This document shows, in pieces, positions 19,101-28,261 of a stretch of 64,000 nt of DNA; position 1 is the first letter of the stretch; each line of letters begins with the position of its first letter. The notes under the pieces were generated by a model that did no database searches, was not told where the DNA came from, and saw nothing but the letters and a program-made list of their open reading frames with translations. Both the position numbers and the translations under genes were made by a program. The stretch spans positions 558,001-622,000 of the forward strand of contig JAVYIN010000005.1 in NCBI GenBank assembly GCA_035968315.1, written 5' to 3'. The DNA comes from Nitrospira sp. GTDB taxonomy: Bacteria > Nitrospirota > Nitrospiria > Nitrospirales > Nitrospiraceae.

Positions 19101-19647
19101 CCTGTCCACCGCCACGACGATCAGCCTGGGGGACGTGGCCGATGGAAAAGAAGTCAAACTCTGCGGCATCATTGCCTCGGTCAAGAGCATGGTCACGAAG
19201 AAGGGCGACCGGATGGCCTATCTCACTTTAGAGGACTTGCACGGCACCGTCGAAGCCATCGCGTTCCCGGACCTCTTCAGAACCGCTGGCGACTTGATTG
19301 CCCCGGAACGCGTGGTACGGCTGGTCGGGACGGTCGATCGGGGCGATAAAGGGACCAAGCTGCGCGGCGTGAAGATCGAACCGCTCGCCGACGTGCAGAT
19401 GCAGTCCATCAAGCGCGTTCACATTCGGCTCACCGACCGGCCTGATGTCGGCGAGCAACTGCCTCGGCTGCGCGACATCTTCAAACGCTACCCAGGAGGC
19501 ACGGCTATCTCCCTGACCTTTCAAATGAACGGCACGCTCGAAGCGGACACCCAGCCGCTCCCGAATCTGACCGTGACCCCCAGTGAATACTTTGTCGCGG
19601 ATGTTGAAGAAGTGCTAGGCAAAGGGGCCCTTTCTTTGCTATCTTAG
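16186..19647 (+). CDS. dnaE: DNA polymerase III alpha subunit
   Basis: The 1153-residue protein is the replicative C-family polymerase. The PHP domain opens with V-H-L-H-L-H-T-Q-F-S-L-L-D-G. The catalytic aspartates are in P-D-I-D-M-D-F at about residue 403-409. A helix-hairpin-helix region follows the polymerase core, and an OB fold lies near residues 985-1060 (V-K-L-C-G-I-I-A-S-V). I chose ATG 16186 because the family starts immediately before V-H-L-H-L-H; the frame is open for 63 nt further upstream. accA follows, as it does in many bacteria. Confidence 0.97.
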   Translation: MASSFVHLHLHTQFSLLDGANQIEPLVQQIKAFNQPAVAMTDHGNMFGAIEFYRKAKEAGVKPIIGCEAYMALGSRHAKKDSGLAHNDYYHLILLASDLTGYQNLIKLVSKAYLEGFYYKPRMDKEILKEHHEGLIALSGCLSGEIPYLIGQKDMAGAMAVAGEFQEIFGKDRFYLEVQANGLDHQRIANAGLIEIHKKLDIPMAGTNDCHYLKKEDSHPHELMLCLQTGKTLSDPNRMKFDTDQLYVKSTEEIAPAFAEFPGAVSNTCRIADDCKLDLPLNKTYLPQYKVPEGYTRESYVEELAIAGLKARLKERPSQIPSAAYELRLREELMVICSMGFAGYFLIVWDIIRFARSRGIPVGPGRGSAAGSLVAYALRITDLDPLVYTLLFERFLNPERVSLPDIDMDFCMDRRGEVINYVVEKYGTDHVAQIITFGTLGAKAAIRDVGRVLEIPYAEADKVAKLIPNQLNMTLQQALEQEPKLRELVETDTRIAELMKVAQSLEGLARHASTHAAGVVISEGPLTDHVPLYKGANDEIVTQYSMGDVEKIGLVKFDFLGLKTLTMIRRAEALINDSHPNDPPLAVDQLPFDDPKTFALLSSGKTTGLFQLESSGMRDLLTGLKPDRFEDIIAIIALYRPGPMDLIPDFIKRKQGKIPITYETPELEPILKDTYGVIVYQEQVMAIANKVAGFSLGQADILRRAMGKKKPEEMEKLRVKFLEGAKTKGIAEKKAEKLYELIQKFAGYGFNKSHAAAYAVVCYHTGYLKAHYPTEFMAALMTTDMGNQDKIVGYFTECRDLGIKVLGPDINASKKHFAVVDGVIRFGLAAIKNVGEGAVESIIAIRNDTGPFTSFFEFCRRVDLHKVNKRTLEGLIKAGAFDSTGAKRSQLMAVLDQAVEDGAAAQRERDLGQTSIFGEEFQAQDTGTAMATPPLPNIAEWDQAQRLKYERELTGFYITAHPLTRYEATIKALSTATTISLGDVADGKEVKLCGIIASVKSMVTKKGDRMAYLTLEDLHGTVEAIAFPDLFRTAGDLIAPERVVRLVGTVDRGDKGTKLRGVKIEPLADVQMQSIKRVHIRLTDRPDVGEQLPRLRDIFKRYPGGTAISLTFQMNGTLEADTQPLPNLTVTPSEYFVADVEEVLGKGALSLLS

Positions 19648-19713
19648 CGTACGTAATTGGGGGTACCATTGGCGAAGACCCCACCCATTGATCAACCGGG
19701 TACGACAACGACT

Positions 19714-20679
19714 ATGCGCGACTACCTTGAATTTGAAAAGCCGATCCGCGAGCTGGAAGAAAAAATCGAAAAGCTGGCGGCAGCCAATTCAGGAAAATCT
19801 TCGACCCAGGAAGAAATCCGCAAACTGCGCGGGAAAATCGCCCAAGCCGAACACGAACTCTATGGGTCCCTGACTCCCTGGCAGCGCACCCAGCTGGCCC
19901 GGCATCCCCAGCGCCCCAGCACCATCGACTATATCAACGAACTCTGCCGTGGCTTTCTGGAGTTTCACGGCGACCGTTCCTTTGGCGACGACCGAGCTAT
20001 TGTCGGCGGGTTCGCCCGGTTCAACGACCGGACGGTCATGATCATCGGCCATCAAAAGGGCAAGACGCTCAAAGAGCGGATGCAGCGGAACTTCGGCATG
20101 CCCAACCCGGAAGGCTACCGGAAAGCCCTGCGCCTGATGCGAATGGCGGAAAAGTTCAACCGGCCGATCATCACCTTTATCGATACTCCGGGGGCCTATC
20201 CCGGCATCGGCGCCGAAGAGCGCGGGCAAGCCGAAGCCATCGCCCATAATCTACTCGTCATGTCCCGCCTGACCGTCCCGATTCTTTCCGTGGTGATTGG
20301 AGAAGGCGGCAGCGGCGGCGCCCTGGCCTTGGGCGTATCGGACCGCGTGATGATGCTGGAACATTCCGTCTATTCCGTGATTTCCCCGGAAGGCTGTGCC
20401 GCGATTCTCTGGGACAACCCGGCGAAAGTGCCCGATGCGGCTGCCGCGCTGAAAATCACCGCGAACGATCTGCTCGAGCTTGGCGTAATCGACGAAATTA
20501 TTTCCGAACCGCTCGGCGGCGCCCATCGCGACCCCAAAGCCATGTGCGAGCGAGTCGGCAAAGTGCTCACCAACCAACTCTTCCAGCTCACCGACCTGTC
20601 AGCCGACCAATTACTCACCCAGCGCGATCAGAAATATCGCAAGATCGGCGCGGTGAATGGGTTAGTTGCCCTCACGTAA
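19714..20679 (+). CDS. accA: Acetyl-CoA carboxylase carboxyltransferase subunit alpha
   Basis: From ATG 19714 the protein has 321 residues, close to the E. coli length, and starts with the typical Y-L-E-F-E-K-P-I-R-E-L-E. The carboxyltransferase core shows F-H-G-D-R-S-F-G-D-D, T-F-I-D-T-P-G-A-Y-P-G, and G-E-G-G-S-G-G-A-L-A-L. With AccD it transfers carboxyl from biotin to acetyl-CoA, committing carbon to fatty acids. TTG starts at 19657 and 19669 are possible; the latter has a run of five Gs upstream. The gene lies 66 nt after dnaE. Confidence 0.96.
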   Translation: MRDYLEFEKPIRELEEKIEKLAAANSGKSSTQEEIRKLRGKIAQAEHELYGSLTPWQRTQLARHPQRPSTIDYINELCRGFLEFHGDRSFGDDRAIVGGFARFNDRTVMIIGHQKGKTLKERMQRNFGMPNPEGYRKALRLMRMAEKFNRPIITFIDTPGAYPGIGAEERGQAEAIAHNLLVMSRLTVPILSVVIGEGGSGGALALGVSDRVMMLEHSVYSVISPEGCAAILWDNPAKVPDAAAALKITANDLLELGVIDEIISEPLGGAHRDPKAMCERVGKVLTNQLFQLTDLSADQLLTQRDQKYRKIGAVNGLVALT

Positions 20680-20693
20680 GCGGCGTGGGACCT

Positions 20694-21275
20694 TCAATTT
20701 GATATCTCGCTCTGCGCCTGTAACCCCACTGCGATGAACCGCTGTTGAATGGCCGCTAACATCATGGCGCGTACGTCTGTCCGGCAGACATCCAGCTCCT
20801 CATCCTGAAGATAGCGATCGACCGTGCGGGGCAATTTCCGCCACCAGGCATTGGCTGAGACTCTGGCTTGCTCTGCCCCCACCGCGTCATGTTCGAGAAT
20901 CTTCCGCAGCTCCCGCTCAAAAAACCCGACGTGCGTTTCCTCGTCCTCCACGATCGCCGCCATGTCCGGACGAAGCCCGACCAGCAATTTGGCAAACTCC
21001 AATCCGAGCGCCTCATAACCAAAGAGCAACACGGCCAGGGCCGGCCATTGCTGCGGCACGGTCGGCAGCACCTCGCGTCCGCGCGACTGATGACCCAGCA
21101 TCGTTTCAAACTGCTGCAGATGATCCAGTTCATCCGCTTCGTGCTGTTTGAGGAAGGCCTGCACATTCGGCGGCACATCGCGCAACTGCGCGGCCCGCAC
21201 GGCCCAGAGGGCCATGGCTTCGGCGCGTAAGAATCGTTCGAGGATCGCCCGTTCACAACTTTTTGGCAGCATCAT
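20694..21275 (-). CDS. Ferritin-like di-iron domain protein
   Basis: The 193-residue helical protein carries the ferritin-like di-iron pattern: E19, then E49-x-x-H52, then a further helix with E88 and E93, then E112-x-x-H115. It lacks a signal peptide. Such four-helix proteins can store iron, act as oxidases or hydroxylases, or handle oxidative stress. I cannot choose among these. It converges on accA with a 14-nt gap. Confidence 0.7.
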   Translation of the reverse strand: MMLPKSCERAILERFLRAEAMALWAVRAAQLRDVPPNVQAFLKQHEADELDHLQQFETMLGHQSRGREVLPTVPQQWPALAVLLFGYEALGLEFAKLLVGLRPDMAAIVEDEETHVGFFERELRKILEHDAVGAEQARVSANAWWRKLPRTVDRYLQDEELDVCRTDVRAMMLAAIQQRFIAVGLQAQSEISN

Positions 21276-21395
21276 GCGGGTAGCCTAGCATGCTTCTCTG
21301 AGCGAATTGAAGGTGAAGACTGTCAGATTCTCGTTCCGCCTTGCAGGATATGGGGACTCTGAATAGGATGGGGCCAAGACAATACTGGAGGATCT

Positions 21396-21785
21396 ATGGC
21401 TTCGATGAGACACCCGGCTTCGGCGCTGCTTCCCGTCCTGACGTTTCTCGCTGGTTGTGCGGCGATGGGCGGCCCGCCTGAAGACATTATGAAACGAGTG
21501 CCGGTCATTGAAATCGGCAAGCCGGAGCCGGCGGATAAGAACTATGTGCTGCATGTGCCAGCCGGGAAAACGATCCCGATCCACGTGTCCGTGAAAGGTC
21601 CGTTGGTGCTGCAGCCTGGTGAAACCAATCTGCAGATCCAACTGACCCAGGGACTCTACATCTATAAGGATTGGTCGAGCCTCGACGGCATGAACTGGAC
21701 CCATCAGGCCTTCGCCGGACGGGTCTCACTAGGGCTTGCCCCGAAGGGCGGGATTGTCGATATTTTCATCGACCGGCCCAACTAG
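21396..21785 (+). CDS. Hypothetical lipoprotein (129 aa)
   Basis: A signal peptide ending in the lipobox L-A-G-C at about residue 21 marks this as a lipoprotein. The mature part is beta-rich (Y-V-L-H-V-P-A-G-K-T-I-P-I-H-V-S-V) with no recognised domain. GGAGG precedes the ATG. It converges with the flavoprotein gene and overlaps it by four bases at their stop codons. Confidence 0.75.
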   Translation: MASMRHPASALLPVLTFLAGCAAMGGPPEDIMKRVPVIEIGKPEPADKNYVLHVPAGKTIPIHVSVKGPLVLQPGETNLQIQLTQGLYIYKDWSSLDGMNWTHQAFAGRVSLGLAPKGGIVDIFIDRPN

Positions 21786-23002
21786 CGTGACTTTAGCCAT
21801 TCCACCGCACCTGCTCCGGCTACCCGACCGCTCGCGAAACAGGCGGTCAGCAGATAGCCGCCGGTCGGGGCTTCCCAATCCAGCATCTCGCCGGCGCAGA
21901 ACACACCCGGCACATCCCGCAGCATCAGCCGCGCATCCAGCACTTCAAACGCCACGCCGCCGGCCGTGCTGATCGCCTCATCCAGCGGCCTGGGCGCGAG
22001 GAGCGTAATCGGCAGCGATTTGATCGCGGCGGCCAGCTTGGCCGGATCGGTAAAATCCTCTTTCGACACCACTTCACGCAGCAATCCCGCCTTCACCCCT
22101 GATATGCCGACCCGGCGGTCCAGGTGCGTCGCCATCGTCCGTTTGCCGCGCGGGCGTGAGAGCTCGTTCGTCAAACGGGAGAGGTCGCGATCAGGCGCCA
22201 GATCGAGCCGCATGGTCGCGGTCCCCTTGGCGAGAATCTCATCCCGCAGGAGGGACGACATCGCATAGATCACCCCGCCCTCCACCCCCGTGGTCGTCAC
22301 GACGAATTCGCCCTGCTGCCAGCACTCCCCGCCGGTCGGGGTCAGAATCTTCAAGGCCACCGACTTCACCGGCTGTCCGGCAAACTTGCTTTTGAAATGC
22401 TCGGTCCAGGCCACATCGAATCCGCAATTCGCAGGACGCAACGGCGTCACTACCGCGCCGCGCTGCCGGAGCAGCGGAACCCACCCGCCATCGGAACCCA
22501 GGGCCGGCCAGCTTCCGCCACCGAGCGCGAGCACCACCGCATCAGCCTGCACGGTGGTGACGCCTTGCGGCGTGGAAAAAGTGAGTCCCCCGTCTTCCGT
22601 CCAGCCTGACCAGCGATGCCGGGTGTGAAAGATGACGCCGGCCTGGCGCAAGCGGCGCAACCAGGCCCGCAGCAGCGGAGCCGCCTTCATATCTTTGGGA
22701 AATACGCGGCCGGAGGAACCGACAAATGTTTCAATGCCGAACTCCCCCACCCAGGCACGTAGCGCCTCTGGGCCGAACGCCGCCAGTAGCGGGGCGATCT
22801 GTGCCCGCCTGGCCCCATACCGGGCGAGAAACGGTTCCAGCGGTTCCGAATGGGTGAGATTCAGCCCGCCTTTGCCGGCGAGGAGAAACTTGCGGCCCAC
22901 GGAGGGCATCGCGTCATAGAGATCGACCTGCGCTCCGCCGGCGCGCGCGGCCTCCGCAGCCATGAGCCCGGCCGGACCGCCACCGATGATTGCAATGTTC
23001 AT
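21782..23002 (-). CDS. HI0933-type (BaiN-like) NAD(P)/FAD-dependent oxidoreductase
   Basis: From ATG 23002 the protein has 406 residues and begins with a Rossmann FAD-binding motif, I-A-I-I-G-G-G-P-A-G-L-M-A-A. It has the family signature G-R-K-F-L-L-A-G-K-G-G-L-N-L-T-H-S. C-terminal G-V-F-C-A-G-E-M-L-D-W and G-G-Y-L-L-T-A-C complete the FAD site. The family is largely uncharacterised; one member, BaiN, acts on bile acids, but there is no reason to expect that here. A GTG at 23014 would add four residues. Confidence 0.88.
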   Translation of the reverse strand: MNIAIIGGGPAGLMAAEAARAGGAQVDLYDAMPSVGRKFLLAGKGGLNLTHSEPLEPFLARYGARRAQIAPLLAAFGPEALRAWVGEFGIETFVGSSGRVFPKDMKAAPLLRAWLRRLRQAGVIFHTRHRWSGWTEDGGLTFSTPQGVTTVQADAVVLALGGGSWPALGSDGGWVPLLRQRGAVVTPLRPANCGFDVAWTEHFKSKFAGQPVKSVALKILTPTGGECWQQGEFVVTTTGVEGGVIYAMSSLLRDEILAKGTATMRLDLAPDRDLSRLTNELSRPRGKRTMATHLDRRVGISGVKAGLLREVVSKEDFTDPAKLAAAIKSLPITLLAPRPLDEAISTAGGVAFEVLDARLMLRDVPGVFCAGEMLDWEAPTGGYLLTACFASGRVAGAGAVEWLKSR

Positions 23003-23023
23003 AGAAAGATCCACTTCACAAAC

Positions 23024-23863
23024 TTACAGGCCGATCGTCTCGATGGCGTGCAGCTCGTCTGGTGAGAGGGTGAACTGATCGCACGCGAGATCCTCTGTCA
23101 TGTGCGGGGGATTGCTGGTGCCGGTGAGCGGCAACATGCCGATCTGCATCGCGAACCGAAAGACAATCTGCGCGAGTCCGGTTTCATGCGTCACCGCCAT
23201 GGCGCGCACCGCTGGATCGACAAAGACTTCCCGGTTGGCCGTCAGAAGGGAAAAGCCTTGATAAATAATATGCTCAGCCTTGCAAATCTCTCGCACGGCT
23301 TTGTCCCACCCGAAGGCCGCGTAGCAGCGGTTCTGCACCACCATCGGCTTGTGCCGGGCCTTGGCGCAGAGCAAGGACAACTGTTCAGCGGAGACATTGC
23401 TGATGCCGATCATCTTGGTCTTGCCGGAATCGTAGAGCGCTTCGATGGCGGCCCAGACTTCCCAATCCGCATTCCCTAACCCACGTCTGGAATAGGGACC
23501 GTGCAGCACATAGGAGTCCAGATAGTCCGTGTGCAGATGGGCCAACGAGCTCTGGAAGGACTGATGCACCTGCGTGGTGAGGTCGGCCTTGGCATCGTAG
23601 GGAGTCCGATGATCCTGCCCATCGACTGAGGTAAACTTGGTCTGAAGAAACAGTGTGTCCCGAGCAATGCCCTGCTTCGCCAGTTCCAACAGCGCGTCGC
23701 CCACCAGCGCTTCCTGGTAATGGATCAACTGATTCGCGGTGTCGATCGCCCGAAACCCGGACGCAACCGCCAGTTGCACCAGCCGGGTCGTGGCCTCTTT
23801 CTTCCACGCGGTGCCATACATGAATGCCGGAACCGTGATGCCGTTGTAGGCTGTGATCGCCAT
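23024..23863 (-). CDS. Aldo/keto reductase
   Basis: The 279-residue protein is a TIM-barrel NADPH-dependent oxidoreductase. Family motifs are A-I-D-T-A-N near the N terminus, the catalytic-lysine strand L-F-L-Q-T-K-F, D-Y-L-D-S-Y-V-L-H-G-P and I-G-I-S-N-V. The usual active-site tyrosine position reads N-Q-L-I-H-Y, so the catalytic Tyr should be checked. I chose ATG 23863, with GGAG eight bases upstream, because the barrel starts right after it. It lies 21 nt upstream of the flavoprotein gene on the same strand. Confidence 0.85.
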   Translation of the reverse strand: MAITAYNGITVPAFMYGTAWKKEATTRLVQLAVASGFRAIDTANQLIHYQEALVGDALLELAKQGIARDTLFLQTKFTSVDGQDHRTPYDAKADLTTQVHQSFQSSLAHLHTDYLDSYVLHGPYSRRGLGNADWEVWAAIEALYDSGKTKMIGISNVSAEQLSLLCAKARHKPMVVQNRCYAAFGWDKAVREICKAEHIIYQGFSLLTANREVFVDPAVRAMAVTHETGLAQIVFRFAMQIGMLPLTGTSNPPHMTEDLACDQFTLSPDELHAIETIGL

Positions 23864-24123
23864 ATCCTCGACTCCAATCGCACCGATTCTATGAGCAGGC
23901 TTGAGAGCGTGCCTTCTGTGAAGCGTGTCCATTCCCCTGTGTGGAATAGCTGTCAGTATACTGAAGCCCCGCACAATCCGAAAGCTCGGTGTTCAGGCTC
24001 ACAGATGCAGAACCTGCTCGCATGACCAGTGGAAATCAGCGGCCTGAGAATGTCATCATCGTCCGGTCTTTCCACGATGCTTCGTGGAATCTGTCCCCTC
24101 TACCGGAATAAGAAGGAGCGCTC

Positions 24124-24558
24124 ATGTTGAAACCCCTGCTCGAAGTCCCTGCCGACGATCATGCGCGCACCTATCATCAACTGGGCTATCTGGTCGTCTA
24201 TGATGCCGTCCTCAACAGTGAATATGCGTTTCTCGTCTATACAGAACACGATCGAGATTCCAAGGCCTGGCGGATGAAAATCAAATCGACCCACACGGAA
24301 GGAGCCACGTTTGAACCGGCGGCGGTTGAGACAAAGGCCCGGGAAGCCGGCGCGAAAGGCAAGCCCTATGTCAGATGGGGCTTTTTCTGTGAGCCGACCA
24401 TGTCGGATCCGCGCCAGATTGAATATCGGCTGCATCAGGAGCAAGGGAAACCGACGGCGATTGAGTTGTTCGTGCGGCTGCGCACCTATGAACACCAGGC
24501 CGATACCCCGCAGTCGCTTCGTTTCCCCTGGCCGAACGAGCCTCAGGCCTCCTCGTGA
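24124..24558 (+). CDS. Hypothetical protein (144 aa)
   Basis: AAGGAG lies six bases before the ATG. The soluble protein has no signal peptide and no recognised domain. It is aromatic-rich with likely beta strands (Y-L-V-V-Y-D-A-V, Y-A-F-L-V-Y) and a proline-rich end. A second unknown gene follows 64 nt downstream on the same strand. Confidence 0.65.
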   Translation: MLKPLLEVPADDHARTYHQLGYLVVYDAVLNSEYAFLVYTEHDRDSKAWRMKIKSTHTEGATFEPAAVETKAREAGAKGKPYVRWGFFCEPTMSDPRQIEYRLHQEQGKPTAIELFVRLRTYEHQADTPQSLRFPWPNEPQASS

Positions 24559-24622
24559 ATCGGCAACGGCCCTCAACGGCACGCTTGCGGCGGCCGCACC
24601 CAGGCGCTACACTCTGCCGGCC

Positions 24623-24940
24623 ATGAATGCCGAAACCCCTCATCTCAATGCCGAGCTGGCCGTCAGCCAGCGCTATCTCACGGCCAACCCGTGGGTGATG
24701 CAGGCCATCACGGGATTCTTGTCGGCCTACTTCATGGAGCATCCGGGGTTTCGCGTTCAGCGGCACTTTGATGAGTCCGCATCGGGCATGCATGTCTGGG
24801 TGTGCGAGATTCCCGCTGCGCTGAAAGTGCCCCGCCTCCTCAAACGCCTGCAGGCCGACATTCCTCCCTGCCGAATTCTGCCGCCAGACGACGCGCAGGC
24901 GCCTCCGCCCCGGTACGTGCTCGACATCCAAGGGGAATAG
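24623..24940 (+). CDS. Hypothetical protein (105 aa)
   Basis: The ATG at 24623 opens a small soluble protein with an amphipathic helix (Y-L-T-A-N-P-W-V-M-Q-A-I-T-G-F-L) followed by strand-like segments. I recognise no family and see no strong ribosome-binding site. The frame extends 312 nt upstream inside the preceding gene, but that part has no coding character. It may be cotranscribed with the 24124 gene. Confidence 0.55.
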   Translation: MNAETPHLNAELAVSQRYLTANPWVMQAITGFLSAYFMEHPGFRVQRHFDESASGMHVWVCEIPAALKVPRLLKRLQADIPPCRILPPDDAQAPPPRYVLDIQGE

Positions 24941-25013
24941 CCACGCCGTCACAGAGGTCTCGGAATCATGAGCACATTCGATTCGGGGGACAGGCGAGAA
25001 GCACACAGGAAGA

Positions 25014-25142
25014 TTAGCCGCGCGGTCTGAACCACTCCAGGAACCGTTCACAGGTCGCTTCCAGCGGCCGATCGGCCATCACGGCAATCCCCGCCAGGGC
25101 CAACACACTCATCAGCAGACTGGTCTCTTCAAAATCCGTCAT
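25014..25142 (-). CDS. Small hypothetical protein (42 aa)
   Basis: ATG 25142 is preceded by GGGAGGG at about six bases, a strong ribosome-binding site, and the frame ends at TAA 25014-25016. The product has a hydrophobic central helix (L-L-M-S-V-L-A-L-A-G-I-A-V-M) flanked by acidic and basic ends, consistent with a single-pass membrane or peripheral microprotein. No family is recognised. The 190 nt between it and the DEAD-box gene show nothing else. Confidence 0.5.
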   Translation of the reverse strand: MTDFEETSLLMSVLALAGIAVMADRPLEATCERFLEWFRPRG

Positions 25143-25330
25143 GGCATTCCCTCCCGATGCGCTTCACCCTATCCTATCGATGGCCGCAGGGGTAGTCCTC
25201 AAAAGAGGGGCCTGAGAGGGAATGCCAGCGATCGGGCGATCACCAACCGGCAACAACGACGCGCGCGCACGACCGGGCGAGCGCACGGCGTCATTGTCTG
25301 ATCGGCCCGGCCGGCGTGCCGGTCCGTTGC

Positions 25331-27111
25331 TTAGTCGCGGAAAATCCTGACCGGAACTTTTTGTCCTTTGATTCTGGTGCGTCCCAGCGTCTGGATAATG
25401 CCTTGGGCCATCGCCTCCGGCACATCGACGAGTGAAAACCGGCTCTCAATTTCGATGCCGCCGATCATGCTCGCACTCAGCTTGGCTTCGTTCGCAATGG
25501 CGCCGACGAGATCGCCCGGGCGAATCCCCGCCTCGCGGCCGGCGCCGATATAGATTCGGGCCATGCCTGGAGCCCGCCCACTACTGCGCACCGGCCTGCC
25601 CATGGCCGGCCGTTCGCTGGGCCTGGCAGGCCCGCCACGATAGCGGTCGTCAGGCCGTCCCATCGGGCGCTGCGAGGGCCGATACTCCGGCGCCTGCGGG
25701 CGCACTGGTACGGCGGGAATTTCAGCTTCGTCCCGCTCACCGGCCTGTCCCTGATGCGCCAGCTTCATGGCCGCGGCGGCGACATCGATCACTTCAAAAT
25801 CCTGCGCCAGGGTCGTGACCACGGTGCGGAAATGCTCCAAATCCCCAGCCGTCAGTACCTCGCGAATCGACGATAAGGTGCGCTCCACTCGCTTCGTGCG
25901 GAGGTCGGAGACCGACGGCACCGGGGCCACCACGACTCTGGCCTTCGTGAGCTGCTCGATGTTGCGCAAGAAGCGATGCTCGCGCGGATCGATGATCGTG
26001 ATCGCCGCGCCTTCGCGACCCGCCCTGCCCGTTCGGCCGATGCGGTGCACATAGACTTCAGCGGATGACGGCAAATCGTAGTTGATGACGTGCGACACGC
26101 TGGGAATATCCAGGCCGCGCGCCGCCACATCGGTGGCGATCAACAGCTCGGTCTGCCCACTCCTGAAGGATTGCATTACGCGGTCGCGCTGCGGCTGGCT
26201 CATGCCGCCATGAATGGCTTCCGCCCGATGGCCGCGGCTGGTCAGCATCACCGTGACTTCGTCCACTTCCACGCGGGTGCGGCAGAAGACCAGGGCTGAT
26301 TTGGGCCCCGCCATATCCAGGACTCGTGCTAACGCCGCCGCCCGATAGGGGCGCGAGACGATATAGGCCGTTTGCTGGACCTTGGGCGCGGATCCGGCCT
26401 TGACCGGCTCCTTGGCAATCGTGATCTCGACCGGATTCTTGAGATGGCGATGGGCGATCGACTTGATGCGCGGCGGCATCGTGGCGGAGAACAAGGCCGT
26501 CTGTTTCGTGGCCGGCGTTTGTTCGAGGATGGCGTCGAGATCGTCGGCGAAACCCATGTCGAGCATTTCGTCCGCTTCGTCCAAGACCACCATTTGAATG
26601 TGCTTCAGTTGCAGCGTATTGCGCCGCAGGTGATCCAGCGCCCGTCCCGGCGTCGCCACGACCACGTCCACGCCGCGCTTCAGGGCGTATAACTGCGGGC
26701 CGATCGCCGCGCCGCCGTAAATCGCCAGCACCGAGGTCCGGAGCTCCTTGCCGTAGCGCTGCAGTGCCTCACCCACCTGAATGGCCAGTTCGCGTGTCGG
26801 CACCAGAATGAGCGCGCCCGGCCGTTGCTTGGGGCCATGGGCCAGCCGCTGCAAGAGCGGCAATGCGAACGATGCCGTCTTGCCCGTGCCCGTGGCGGCT
26901 TGTCCCAGCAGATCCTTCCCGGCCAGCAGCGGTGGAATCGATTCGCGCTGAATCGGCGTGGGTTCTTCATACCCCAGCGCATCCAACGTCGCCAGCAGCG
27001 ACGCTTCGAGGCCGAGTGCGGCAAAGCCGGGGGAAAAGCCATGGACGGCCGTGGCGGTGGACGGGTCGATCGTGTCGTGTTTCATAGAGCCTGTCGTATC
27101 CTTTTCTGACA

Positions 27112-27112
<1 letters not shown>
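25331..27112 (-). CDS. DEAD-box RNA helicase with C-terminal DbpA-type RNA-binding domain
   Basis: The 593-residue protein has all the DEAD-box motifs: a Q motif (T-P-I-Q), Walker A A-T-G-T-G-K-T at about 72-79, P-T-R-E-L-A, D-E-A-D, S-A-T and H-R-I-G-R-T-G-R-A-G. A linker rich in Arg, Pro and Gly follows at about 455-515. The last 75 residues match the DbpA/CsdA RNA-binding domain (R-I-Y-I-G-A-G-R, I-E-I-E-S-R-F-S-L-V-D-V-P). It is of the DeaD/CsdA kind, working in ribosome assembly or mRNA turnover. Its start overlaps the pyrophosphatase stop as TAATG. Confidence 0.93.
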
Positions 27113-27795
<683 letters not shown>

Positions 27796-28009
27796 TCTTT
27801 CCTCCTCTAATGCAGTGCCTGAACACATTGACCGTTGCCGCCGCGCATCACTCAAGGCTCGTGCGAGACACCCGTCCGCAGCCTGTGCACGGAAACGGCA
27901 TACCGATAGATCGCGCCGAGCCTGCGTGCCACTGCATCGACCGGCAGGATTCGGCGACCGACCGCTGTTGTAAGGAACGACAAGAAACGGACAGGGATAT
28001 GTCGAACGG

Positions 28010-28210
28010 CTAGGCCCCCTCGGGCTCCTGAATGGGCCCGGCCCATTCGCCTTTCGCCAATGTGACTTCTTGATATCCGCCGTCAGGCCACTGAAACTGG
28101 CCCAACGCATCCACTTGGACGATGAACGGATCCGCTTCGTGGGCTAACCCTCTATACCAGTACCACCCAGCCGCCGCCGGCTTGTCCGTGGTCCACCGAT
28201 AGCCCGTCAT
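28010..28210 (-). CDS. Hypothetical protein (66 aa)
   Basis: ATG 28210 starts a small Trp-rich and Tyr-rich soluble protein (G-W-Y-W-Y-R-G) with a strand-like F-I-V-Q-V-D segment. The density of aromatic residues suggests a compact beta fold. It is divergent from hrpB (51 nt between starts). I know no family for it. Confidence 0.55.
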   Translation of the reverse strand: MTGYRWTTDKPAAAGWYWYRGLAHEADPFIVQVDALGQFQWPDGGYQEVTLAKGEWAGPIQEPEGA

Positions 28211-28261
28211 CTCCGCAATCCTCTCGTGCTTGCCGTGGCAGTCTGCTAGAGTCTGCCTCTC

